From contig NAJO01000133.1 of NCBI GenBank assembly GCA_002077065.1, forward strand, positions 1-16,088: a DNA stretch of 16,088 bases, given 5' to 3'. Below are positions 7,315 to 15,412 of this stretch, piece by piece (the first letter of the stretch is position 1; each line of letters starts with the position of its first letter). Under the pieces are notes generated by a model, which had not been told where the DNA came from, did not search any database, and worked only from the letters and a program-made list of their open reading frames with translations. Made by a program: the position numbers and the translations under genes. Source of the DNA: Cryoendolithus antarcticus. Lineage: Eukaryota > Ascomycota > Dothideomycetes > Cladosporiales > Cladosporiaceae.

Positions 7315-7557
7315 GACCTCGAGCGGGCACGTGCAGAGCGCGCTGCGAAAGAAGCGGAGAAAGAGGCTAAGAAGGCAATGCAAAGCTCGAAGGCAGTTCT
7401 ATCGGCGGAGACCGCTGCAGGCAAGGTAAAACGTGGACGTAAGCGCAAGGACGACGCAGAACAAGATGTATCGGATCCAGATGCCGATATGACGAGAGTT
7501 AGCCAGGCAGGCAATGCGTTAGATTTGTTCAGGGCTCCAGTGGCGCAAACGTGGTAG
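7315..7557 (+). pseudogene. C-terminal fragment of a second Fot1/pogo-type transposase
   Basis: An 80-codon frame reads DLERARAERAAKEAEKEAKK, then KVKRGRKRKDDAEQ, an acidic SDPDADM patch and a final FRAPVAQTW before TAG 7555-7557. The Arg/Ala/Lys-rich helix, GRKRK basic patch and terminal APVAxxW are features I know from Fot1-family transposase tails. It differs from the tail at 2-586, so a different element is involved. An in-frame TAG at 7312-7314 directly precedes it and no upstream body (DDD domain) is visible in any plus frame, so this is a 5'-truncated remnant that cannot move by itself. The sequence after 7557 should hold the element's 3' end, but its boundary is not identifiable. Confidence 0.72.
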
Positions 7558-8391
7558 TGTAGCGTGCAGATATGATTGAGTGGTCGTGGGAGTTACGCAT
7601 AGCGTTTATGTTAATTCATCATATTCGCTTCCCAGCAGACTTTCAGAGCGTGGTTCCGCTAGCCGTTGGCTGTGTTGAATTATGTGAGTTACGCCGTGAA
7701 GCTCGCAGACTGCGTTGGCGCTCTCGCAATATGAGCTGTTTGCAGCTTATCATACTACTAATCGTTGAGGAAAAGAGGTTGATCGTAGTCATAGTCATAG
7801 TCGCAGTCGGTAACCTGTCTGCTCGCGCTGATAACCTAGCACGCTTTCACAAAACGGTGAGCGCCGACGGTAGTGTCTTTCCGAGTAAAGCATGTACGAC
7901 TCGGTTCGACCTGAAAACGAAACACTGTCGATGGCATTGCGACGAACATGAGAACCAGACCCCGCAAGACCGCCGTAGCGTTATGAGCTCGCCGGTCAGT
8001 AGTTTAAAGATGTAGGACAAGAGCTGCATTGATGGAAGAATACAAAGCCGTTGGGCAGAGTGTTCGGCCAAATCCCTCCATCGCAGCATCGGGTCTGTAT
8101 AACGTGAGGTAGAAGTCGCTGCCATTGGGTTAGACTCGAATCGCCAGCGCCTAGATAAACCTCGTGCTCAGCCTCAGCCCTGTAGCATCGTCAACGCGTC
8201 GCTCAGCTCAGACCGTGTGCTTGGCGCTCTCCGACAAGGCGGCTCAGGGGAATCAGCTGAGGCCTCCAGTCAGCCTCGCTCGGAGCTACAATTCCTTTAC
8301 AGCAAAGCGCGTCGCGTCACGATGCATCTTTCGAAATCATTACTCGTGAACACGCCCGAATTTGCCCAGCCTACTCAAGATCCTTGCTGCC
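7558..8391. other. Region without a confident gene
   Basis: An open frame with a real ATG (7572-8015) has no family motif and contains an Ile/Val run caused by a GTCATA-type microsatellite, so I do not call it. From about 8145 to 8395 another plus frame is open (KPRAQPQPCS, RQGGSGESAEASSQPRSEL, EFAQPTQDPCC) and may be the upstream half of the broken ORF at 8392-8673, joined by a frameshift or lost intron. Confidence 0.4.
7785..7808. repeat. Short hexanucleotide microsatellite
   Basis: GTAGTCATAGTCATAGTCGCAGTC is a run of about four imperfect 6-bp units (AGTCAT with a degenerate last unit). It is a small slippage-prone tract. Confidence 0.6.
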
Positions 8392-8673
8392 ATGTCGGAC
8401 TTTACAACGTTTGCACATCATTTCGCAGCTGGTTTCGCGAGCGACACAGCCTATGCTGCTCGTGACGCAGAGCTAGAGGGATTCGGCGCGGCAATGCGGT
8501 ACTCAAGGAAGAATCCCATATCATTCAGAGTCTTATGCGACGACCCTGCCCAACGATAGCCTGCCGCCTCTGTGCGCAAGTGGTTCGCTGATCATCCAGA
8601 GGTGCGGGATGAGCGACGCATGATGCATACTATTGATGACGATGATAGAGGTAGCCTCAGCCACCAGAAGTAG
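8392..8673 (+). pseudogene. Unidentified broken ORF with an in-frame TAG
   Basis: From ATG 8392 the frame gives MSDFTTFAHHFAAGFASDTA, YAARDAELEGFGAAMRYSR and NPISFRVLCDDPAQR, then a TAG at 8557-8559. It then continues in the same frame with PAASVRKWFADHPEVRDERR and a DDDDR stretch to TAG 8671-8673. The composition on both sides of the stop is protein-like (acidic and basic residues, few Cys or Ser runs). That suggests one gene of at least 94 codons with a nonsense change, perhaps CAG to TAG. I do not recognise the family. The upstream half may be in another frame at about 8145-8395. Confidence 0.4.
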
Positions 8674-8895
8674 TATGGATAACAGGGCTCTACTGTTTAT
8701 CTCCCGAGCCACACACTACTATCGCTTTTATCGTCTCACTTAGTGGCACTCGTGCTCACGAGGTACGTACGGAAGAATAGAGTCTTCGATTCGAGACTCA
8801 GAAGATCTAGCATGATGACCTCCTACGATCTTCCAGGCATCAGGATCCAGCTCAAGGGATGAGACAGACAGTGTAGAAATGGCTTTGCACGTACT

Positions 8896-8923
8896 GGGCA
8901 TAGGCCTAGCATGCCCTATGCCC
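8896..8923. repeat. Perfect 9-bp inverted repeat with 10-nt loop
   Basis: GGGCATAGG (8896-8904) and CCTATGCCC (8915-8923) are exact reverse complements separated by CCTAGCATGC. It would form a stable hairpin in RNA or cruciform in DNA. No flanking gene explains it. Confidence 0.7.
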
Positions 8924-9449
8924 TACGGCGTTAGCCACGGCACGCCTGGATCACGCTCGGAGCAATTTAGTGGCCTTAGTGTTGCTAAGCTGTTCTCAAT
9001 TCCTCGAAAATTCTAGCTTGCCTTCTACTGATAGCTTCGCAATTGCGGGTACTACACTTCACATCCCAGTTTGAAATCAGCGTAGAACATTCATCTTAGG
9101 ATCTAGGGTTTCCATCTCTCCCAGAGTATATCTTCTCGGTTATGCTGGATGGGATCTCTACCGTACGACTATGACATTACGTAACTAATGAAGGCACGTC
9201 CTAAATTAGACATTGTCACTGAACAGGACCTGGACCTTGGTGAATACAAGAGCGCAGTATGTAACTTACACTATGTGCTGCGCATCAGGCAGCGATCGCA
9301 GCAGGACCAACCATATTCCATGTTACCATGCAGCATTTCCCGCTTGACTGTCGTCTTGGTGTCTTCCTCGGTGGAATCTGGGATGGCACACTGCAGTCAT
9401 CCCTGTGCGGGGATCGTAGTGTAAGCAAATGCACAGACCACTGATGAAA

Positions 9450-9471
9450 CCATGCGCGTGCACGTGCATGG
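9450..9471. repeat. 22-bp near-perfect palindrome
   Basis: CCATGCGC-GTGCAC-GTGCATGG is self-complementary except for one base pair (C/T). It lies about 100 bp upstream of the ATG at 9574, where it could be a dimeric regulator site or a mobile-element end. Confidence 0.6.
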
Positions 9472-9573
9472 TCCGTGAGCTTATGCAAAGTTTACGGCCC
9501 AGTTCATCACAGCAACTTTAAAGTGGACGTACGCGCTGGACTCAAGTACCCTGAACTTCAAGACAAGCTCAAT

Positions 9574-10629
9574 ATGTCGCCTCCATGCCTTCACTGCGAT
9601 CGTTCAATCTATCAAACGTGCACCTGTCTTGTGCTGCACTCGCTGTTCAAAACCCGGCACACTGTACCCGTGACTGAAAGCAATTACGACGACTTCCGAC
9701 GAGAGCGTGCAAATCTGGGAAAAAAATATGATGACATACGTGAGGAGGAGGATCAACTAGCTGACATGTATTGGGCTTGTCGAAAGCAGAGAATCGAACT
9801 TGGAAGAAGGCTGGACGAGTTCTCGACTGCCGCGTCGGCGAGATTGCTGCATACCGTTGTCAGCGTGCCAGAGTTGAGAGAAGCTATCTTCCGACCTCTA
9901 TTGCCTAGCGAAGTCCTCGATTTCTATACAGGATTCAAATGGCGCATAGCGAAGGACGATTTGGCTGCGGAACTTAGTCCTTTGAGATTGATCTTGTCCG
10001 GCACCTGTCTGCTACACTCTGCGTTCAGAGACGGATATGAATTGACATTGATAAGTGGTACCGAAAACATGCTCATGAATGGATACTCACGGTCTGAGCT
10101 CAGCCCCTATTACAGGCCGAAACGTTCGAAGAACACAACGTGGTCAGCAGTCTTGGTCGCCACGAAAGACGCAGCATTCATCCCATGTGATGAACATGTG
10201 TTCCCTCTTTCAGCATTCGGGTGCGCTGGCAGAGAGGCTGATTCGGTGTGCGAAGTCTTCGATGTTGAAGGAATGTCGAGATGTGTCAGTCTGACATACG
10301 GGCAACATGTGATGAAGATTTGGATGCCTCTACGTGAGCAGCCTCAGACATCGCCCATCCCTCTTTCGCAGTCAGTCTTACAGACGCTCGTTCAGCGGAA
10401 GTCTACGAAATTCGGAGACCATCCACCTACCATATTCTATAGCCACTTGCGGGAGAAGGACTCTCGTGTTCGAGGCCCTCTCAAGCACGCTGAGTCTTAC
10501 AACCAGAACGCACCTAGACGCACTCTCAAGTCACTGCTGTTCATCGTCGCAGTACCGTGGAAGATGGATCTGTACGGGGATACGACAGATATTCACTATG
10601 AGCTCGAACAACCGCTACAAAGGACATGA
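9574..10629 (+). CDS. Fungal lineage-specific protein with Cys-rich N-terminus and coiled coil, 351 aa
   Basis: This is a long uninterrupted frame; the first in-frame ATG is 9574 and the stop is TGA 10627-10629. The N-terminus MSPPCLHCDRS...TCTC places C5, H7, C8, C16 and C18 close together, a possible metal-binding knot. Residues about 38-95 are a charged coiled coil (FRRERANLGKKYDDIREEED, RKQRIELGRRLDEF). Residues about 95-180 are hydrophobic and globular (ELREAIFRPLLPSEVLDFYT). This arrangement of a short CxxC region, a coiled coil and a variable globular part is common in unannotated proteins of dothideomycete genomes, but I cannot name a family or function. The frame is also open upstream to 9448 without an ATG. 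A decayed coding-like frame follows directly and could be a lost 3' part or a second gene. Confidence 0.6.
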   Translation: MSPPCLHCDRSIYQTCTCLVLHSLFKTRHTVPVTESNYDDFRRERANLGKKYDDIREEEDQLADMYWACRKQRIELGRRLDEFSTAASARLLHTVVSVPELREAIFRPLLPSEVLDFYTGFKWRIAKDDLAAELSPLRLILSGTCLLHSAFRDGYELTLISGTENMLMNGYSRSELSPYYRPKRSKNTTWSAVLVATKDAAFIPCDEHVFPLSAFGCAGREADSVCEVFDVEGMSRCVSLTYGQHVMKIWMPLREQPQTSPIPLSQSVLQTLVQRKSTKFGDHPPTIFYSHLREKDSRVRGPLKHAESYNQNAPRRTLKSLLFIVAVPWKMDLYGDTTDIHYELEQPLQRT

Positions 10630-11192
10630 TCAAAAGGCGTGGCGCCGGCTATCTGAGAGTGACCATTCTGTGTTCTCCGAATGACCGATCGCTCGCGCCC
10701 TGTTGAGACCCTAGACGCAACGACACTTGCCTTGGGTATCCGGAACTCGAACCAATCTGGAAGGAGTTCTACATTCGCAAGGCTGTTGTCTTTGTTCACC
10801 CGAAATAACTGGTCAACCTCAACGAGATCAATGATACGCTTCCGCTATCGACGGCAATCCTCCCAATCGACCGTCCGCTCTCAATCGCCCGTAATGAGGA
10901 ACAGATTGGAAGGCGGAACCGTATTAAGGCCCCGTTCATGCACGGACGACGTGTGCCGAGCATGGCTTGTTGTGTTATTCCCTGACTATCAACGTCTTCG
11001 CGTACTGTTCTTCTACACGCAGTAACCATACTCTCGATTGCCATTGATCGACTATCCCCACGAGAGTGGCTATAGACATGCCACCTTGTGGACGCTCTAG
11101 AGGTCTACGAACACGAAGGTCATTCTCTCCCACGCTGGCGGCGCATCGCCATATTTGATCTCGCGCATGGCTGTTCTGCTGTCTCTTATTAG
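10626..11192 (+). pseudogene. Decayed coding-like frame downstream of the 351-aa gene
   Basis: The frame starting at ATG 10626, which overlaps the upstream stop as ATGA, reads with protein-like composition through several stops. After TGA 10704-10706 come YPELEPIWKEFYIRKAVVFV, then TAA 10806-10808, LVNLNEINDTLPLSTAILPI, NRIKAPFMHGRRVP, TGA 10983-10985, HAVTILSIAIDRLSPREWL, TAG 11073-11075, and VDALEVYEHEGHSLPRWRRI to TAG 11190-11192. Keeping one frame across five stops suggests nonsense decay without indels, which is what repeat-induced point mutation would give, but no family is recognised. The competing ATG frame at 10681-11025 is Arg/Ser-rich and looks like a shadow. Confidence 0.3.
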
Positions 11193-11479
11193 CCCTATAG
11201 TCTGCAATAACACAATGGCTTGACGTACGATCAAGTGACGAAAAGTTTGCTGTGTTTCTACTACAGTCTGGCTCTTTCTTCGACGCTTGAAAGGCGGTCG
11301 CGAAGGCGATAGTAACGTGCAGTGTTTGCGAGCGCCCGGTGGCGTCGTCCGGCTGAACAAGATCGCGTGTTCATTATTTAGAATGCACAAGAATACTGGG
11401 GTCGGCGAGCGACACCAGTCTTCGAACAGCACCCAAATATGCTCCCTAAGCGAACCTATGCAAGGGTGATCCCTGGAAT

Positions 11480-11770
11480 ATGCAAGCAAGTTTCATGACC
11501 TTGGCTTCTACAACACGGTACAATAACTTCCTCTATGTAGGGCGTATGGACGTAAGTTTGAAGGATATTTTCGTATAGCATCTAACTTACTAACGCTTCT
11601 AGCGGTGGAAAGAAGGCCTGAAAGGTGAGAGGTTGAAATTTGGTCTGGTTCCATGTGTTCGCGACATATGGAAACGCATGGATGGTTATATCAAGGAAAT
11701 CGACGGGCCGATATTCCACTCGCTGCCCTCCTCGAAAAGAACACTTATGAAGACACGGGCAGTCATATAA
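11480..11770 (+). CDS. Candidate two-exon small protein or gene 3' end
   Basis: Exon 1 (ATG 11480 to 11551) encodes MQASFMTLASTTRYNNFLYV plus GRMD. The intron is 11552-11602, and exon 2 (11603-11770) encodes RWKEGLKGERLKFGLVPCVR, then a DIWKRMDGYIKEIDG helix-like part to TAA 11768-11770. Splicing keeps the frame and gives 79 residues. Codons immediately before the ATG (GDPWN) also read well, so this may be the 3' end of a longer gene whose upstream part is decayed (in-frame TAA about 33 bp before the ATG). Open frames on the opposite strand (11582-11962, 11814-12065) lack ATG starts or splice support. No family recognised. Confidence 0.42.
11552..11602 (+). other. Predicted 51-nt intron with consensus signals
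   Basis: It begins GTAAGT, has a perfect TACTAAC branch site at 11588-11594 and ends CTTCTAG, with the AG 7 nt after the branch box. All three signals match the fungal consensus, which fixes the + strand as the coding strand here. Confidence 0.75.
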
Positions 11771-12443
11771 TAGAGCACTGGCTCGATCGTAGGACCGGTC
11801 TCTTAATGGCACATCAATGGTAAAGAACGGTATCTTGGAAGAGACCAATCTTATTTCTTGCTGGGCCAGAGAATATGGTGGGTTTATACTTTTCATTGCC
11901 CTTCGGGATCTGCCAAGTGAGTCTTTCAAATATCGACTGCGGTACCGCAGAAGGCAATGCAAGTAGCTGGTGGACGAAAAGCATCCAGGAGCTCAATTTG
12001 AGATGGTCAGTTTGCCTAAGGCACACATTGGTTTCTCCAACTTGAGCGGGCCCAAAGCTGCCCAAGGCAGGTGTATCACGTGTCCTGTTTCACACAATCG
12101 TAACGGAACGGTATAGCAAGGTTGCGGGGTAACAGCTTAGGTGTAGCTCTTAGAAATCTCTTTCATACTCTCGATGCTGACTGTCCTTCGTTAGATACTG
12201 AGGTACTGAAGCACATCTACGATCGTTCGCTGCTAGTATGGTTAGAGCGGGACCATAAGTCAATTCACTTCGCCTTGCCGCCATTTCCCCCTATCAAGAG
12301 AATAAGTTGGTCTCGTTTGCGCTCTGCAGGTTTGATATACATTGTCTACGCGCTAATAAATACCGTTGAAGACAAGGACTTCGCCGCCATCCATGCCCGT
12401 CACTATTATTCCCTGACTTCGATAAAACTACGACACATTGCCA
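11771..12443. other. Spacer upstream of the MUG113-like gene
   Basis: The plus-strand frame 12122-12484 is open for 120 codons but contains no ATG at all and shows no motif. It overlaps the start of the next gene in another frame. Minus-strand open frames also lack ATG starts. The promoter and leader of the gene at 12444 must lie here; I see no clear TATA or intron signals. Confidence 0.45.
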
Positions 12444-13604
12444 ATGCCCGCTATAGATATTTTTCCGGAGGTTTGGCAAGCTGAGGTGGTGATCCGAGCA
12501 GTATTCGACTTCCGTCCGGACGAGGAGCTACAACTCGAACGATCGCAATGCCTGTCGTGGATCGAAGATGGGACTAAAAGATGCACCTTTCGCGATGAAA
12601 GCAATTGGACAGAACCTGCTCGGTGTTCGCAGCGTTCTGAACTGCTTAAGATCTTCCTAGCGCATAGCACAGCCGAAGACCCAATGCATTTCAAAGCGGC
12701 AGTGATGCGTTTCATAGAACTGGCTGCCTGTCGTCGATATAACCACGTTACTAAAGTGACCGATGTCGCTGATATATGGTTCAAGAGATATGGCGACGAT
12801 ACAGCTCCAGTGAATGGGATTGAGATGAAGCCGTATATCAGGGGCAGAGACACGGAGCAGCTGCGGAGGCTGATGGAAGAACCACTGGATCACAACGATG
12901 TGAAGAAAGGGCAACTGTACATGTGGGTCACTCCAGACGTCCCTGGCTACATTAAGATCGGCTGTACCACCTACGAGTCGCTAGAGTGTCGCTTCAAGAG
13001 TGCTAGAAGAGATTGCGGGATCCAAATCAAACAGGTGTACACTACTGGTATGGTACCGCATGCCAAACGACTCGAAGCAATCGTCCATAACGAGCTAGCT
13101 GACAGGCGCTATCGGTTCGCCAATCCCTGCACATTCTGCCTCAAGAGGCCCAAACGACATGAGGAGTGGTTCCAAACCACGCTTGAGCACGCTCAGGGCG
13201 TTGTCCAACATTGGAAGGATTGGCTGTTGAAGGGCATGTATGACATAGAGACAGGCGGCCTGTCCCAAATGCTGCAGAAGGACATACGGCTCTCAGCGTC
13301 GCCTGAACAGATCGAAAACAGAGAGCGGCGCTTCTCACCACAATTCGAGAGCACAAGGCCAATGGATTCCATCTCAAGCCAGAAAATCTGGTATGATTTG
13401 CCCATTGTAAAACAAAGCGATGACACATTCACGCTTGACGAAGTGCGATCTGTTCTTCCAGCAAGTTTGGCAGTCAAGGAGTCCAAAGCGCACATTTTGA
13501 GAGCCTCGCGGAGTCTATCAAACTTGCCCATGCCAATTGGGTCCGATGAGGAAGCAGTCAATGTCGGCCATACAACTCATCAGAAGCGCAGCATGTCAAG
13601 GTAG
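12444..13604 (+). CDS. T5orf172/MUG113-like (GIY-YIG-related) fungal protein, 386 aa
   Basis: The first ATG of the frame is 12444 (the frame upstream begins at TTG), and the stop is TAG 13602-13604. Residues 1-115 are the N-terminal region often paired with this domain (SQCLSWIEDGTKRC, then a helical ELAACRRYN segment). Residues about 154-262 are the T5orf172 domain (Pfam PF10544, formerly DUF1766; fission yeast Mug113 is a member): GQLYMW...GYIKIGCTT (156-176), CRFKSARRDCG (182-192), RLEAIVHNELADRRYRF (209-225), a C229-x2-C232 pair and RHEEWF (238-243). The fold is related to GIY-YIG nucleases. Y159, R183 and E211 sit where the catalytic Tyr, Arg and Glu are expected. No fungal member has, to my knowledge, an established reaction. 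The C-terminal 120 residues are Ser-rich and probably disordered. It is the most clearly intact gene of the window besides the sirtuin. Confidence 0.85.
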   Translation: MPAIDIFPEVWQAEVVIRAVFDFRPDEELQLERSQCLSWIEDGTKRCTFRDESNWTEPARCSQRSELLKIFLAHSTAEDPMHFKAAVMRFIELAACRRYNHVTKVTDVADIWFKRYGDDTAPVNGIEMKPYIRGRDTEQLRRLMEEPLDHNDVKKGQLYMWVTPDVPGYIKIGCTTYESLECRFKSARRDCGIQIKQVYTTGMVPHAKRLEAIVHNELADRRYRFANPCTFCLKRPKRHEEWFQTTLEHAQGVVQHWKDWLLKGMYDIETGGLSQMLQKDIRLSASPEQIENRERRFSPQFESTRPMDSISSQKIWYDLPIVKQSDDTFTLDEVRSVLPASLAVKESKAHILRASRSLSNLPMPIGSDEEAVNVGHTTHQKRSMSR

Positions 13605-13733
13605 CTCGGCGTGAGAAAAGAAATTTGACTACAGGCTGAGGGGAAGTTTTCATGGTGAGTGGTGATCTAGTTTTCATGCGTAGTTGTTTAGTATTGACCG
13701 GATATACCTCGCTTCAATAGTATCCTCTAGACA

Positions 13734-13751
13734 CAGTGCATGCATGCACTG
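13734..13751. repeat. Perfect 18-bp palindrome over a start codon
   Basis: CAGTGCATGCATGCACTG is exactly self-complementary. It contains two overlapping GCATGC cores and covers the ATG at 13740 of the following ORF. A nearby CATAGCACTG repeats part of it. Confidence 0.85.
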
Positions 13752-14321
13752 CATAGCACTGAGAGCGGTAGCATCGGTATTGGCCATGATGATCGAGCGA
13801 TAAAGCTATCACGAAACAGAGGGGGACCGTGGAGCATGACCGAGGAAGATGAACCTCACCCCTTTCTACGTCCTCAGGTCCTGCCCTCGACTGCGAGAGA
13901 TCCTCCTCAGCTGGTCCAGGTGAGCTCTGCGGACGCTTGTCGTAAGCCTCCTGCAGGCTCGTGGATACCGACGCAGCCATATGACCCATTCGCCGGTGGC
14001 TGGCACAACGGCCCACTGAACTCACATCCAATTCACGACACCTCGATCACACAACCCTGGTTGGTTGAATTCCCCCCTATGTCAACCCCGTCCGTTCCCG
14101 TGGCGCCTCAAGCGACCCCTATCCCGATCGACCAAAAGACTGGTTCTTGTCCTTGCGAGGCTGAGACAACAGCGCGACCCGCCAAGCGTCGACGCGTGGA
14201 ACGCTGTGAGGACACCCCGACATCTATCATGACCCACACGAGCTATCAATGTCAGTATATGTCGATCAGGATGGCGCATTGGGTTCCGAGCCCGTCAATG
14301 GCCCAATATCTGGAGGAATGA
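13740..14321 (+). CDS. Pro-rich hypothetical protein with NLS-like cluster, 193 aa
   Basis: The frame runs from ATG 13740 to TGA 14319-14321. The protein is rich in Pro, Ser and Thr with short motifs such as PFLRPQVLPS, PYDPFAGGWHNGP and PWLVEFPPMSTP. A basic cluster RPAKRRRVERCE (about residues 146-157) would serve as a monopartite nuclear localisation signal. No folded domain is visible. The composition suggests the disordered part of a nuclear or regulatory protein, possibly one exon of a longer gene: a GTCAGT donor-like site lies near 14251. It could also be a chance ORF; the ATG lies inside an 18-bp palindrome, which is unusual. Confidence 0.35.
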   Translation: MHALHSTESGSIGIGHDDRAIKLSRNRGGPWSMTEEDEPHPFLRPQVLPSTARDPPQLVQVSSADACRKPPAGSWIPTQPYDPFAGGWHNGPLNSHPIHDTSITQPWLVEFPPMSTPSVPVAPQATPIPIDQKTGSCPCEAETTARPAKRRRVERCEDTPTSIMTHTSYQCQYMSIRMAHWVPSPSMAQYLEE

Positions 14322-15412
14322 AGTCACTGCTAGATCACCACTTCAAACTCATGCTGCCTGAGCGGTTCTCCGCTCCACAACGCATACTGCCTGCAAACAA
14401 ATCATCATATTGAGGCACATACAGTAATGACCTCCAAAATGCTGCGTTCACATGATGGCATCTCTAAGTTAGCTCTAGTTCAGACATGGACATTCATTCA
14501 AGCTTGTCATCTTTGACTGATGATCAGGCTGCTATTGCGACTTGACCATGCCGTGGTTGGCCTGTTGAAGGTCGCGCTGTCAACGCACATCTGGAACGCC
14601 AAACCCTGCTGCCATACACAGACCATTCGTCACGCTCGCTGCGCCGGTCAATGCCAAGATTTAACGTCCGGAGAATCACCGAGCCTTAGTCCTGTGATCC
14701 CAGACGTAATCTCGCACGGACCATGTGCCGGCGGTGTATGATCCGTGCGTTCTGCTAATTGTGCTTGCTTCAACTACGCTCCACACCTTCCATGAATCAC
14801 ATTCGCTCGTCAACCCAGCGCTCTCTACTCAAAAGCTGTACCGGAACTACGCGATGCTGTCGACGGAACACAATGCGCTCGTGCCTTCACGGGAATGGCT
14901 ACGGCAGATATCCTTGTCACACCAGACCACCAATATGACGCTTTACACTGCCGATCGAAAACTCGGCACATGGCGAGATCTTTATGATGTGGTGTGCTAG
15001 AGCTGCCTGTATAACACTCGGCGAGCTGGGTCGATTCGAGCCGAAGTGCTGACGATTTCGGGATTGCAGTGCCACATTTCAGGCCACTTCACCTCTTCCC
15101 TAGCTCCAGTTGTCAGACTATCAAAGGCAATCCCGGTGCCTCTACAGAAACCCTAGGCCGGGCGTCCTTTTTGATATAATCACACCGTAAGCAGCAGAGC
15201 AGGTGAAATTGGCACGTCCGCGAGCAGCGCACTGCTCAGAGGATGACTTACCCTTTGCCACCAATGCTGCACGACGCAACGTGATCGCGACAAAACAACC
15301 TAGCACGCAAGCTGGGGCAAAGTACGACTTAACGGACAATCGGCCATGAAAGATCGTATGTTGCTATTCGAGGCTCGTTGGAATTGATATATCCATCGCG
15401 AGAGCACCGTCG
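14322..15412. other. Region without a confident gene
   Basis: The best coding-like stretch is the plus frame ending at TAG 14998-15000, which reads KLYRNYAMLSTEHNALVPSR then EWLRQISLSHQTTNMTL and TWRDLYDVVC. It lacks an ATG before its middle and no family is recognised, so it may be the last exon or relic of a gene, perhaps of the ORF at 13740. From 15001 to 15412 I see only short frames without motifs. The 3' end of the DUF7924 gene points into this region. Confidence 0.35.

Larger units (their letters stand above)
8674..9573. other. Gene-free stretch upstream of the 351-aa ORF
   Basis: I see no coding sequence here apart from a short open frame at 9188-9424 that has an ATG but no motif. 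Two structured palindromes lie at 8896-8923 and 9450-9471. The last 120 bp are open in the frame of the downstream gene but lack an ATG, so either a 5' untranslated leader or an unrecognised upstream exon is possible. Confidence 0.45.

Noticed and set aside
7572..8015. 147-codon ORF with a genuine ATG after the second transposase tail
   Set aside because: Its Ile/Val run derives from a hexanucleotide repeat, the rest has no motif, and it probably lies in the 3' part of the dead transposon.
8780..8800. tRNA T-loop-like TTCGATTCGA sequences (also near 15030 and 7905)
   Set aside because: No matching T stem, anticodon arm or acceptor stem could be drawn around any of them.
10681..11025. ATG-started ORF of 114 codons rich in Arg and Ser
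   Set aside because: The overlapping frame 3 reads as more natural protein (YPELEPIWKEFY and following); this one looks like its shadow.
11582..12065. Two overlapping minus-strand ORFs
   Set aside because: The consensus intron at 11552-11602 sets the coding strand as plus, and the minus frame at 11814-12065 lacks an ATG start; neither shows a family motif.
12122..12484. 120-codon plus-strand ORF before the MUG113-like gene
   Set aside because: It contains no ATG and overlaps the start of a well-supported gene in another frame.
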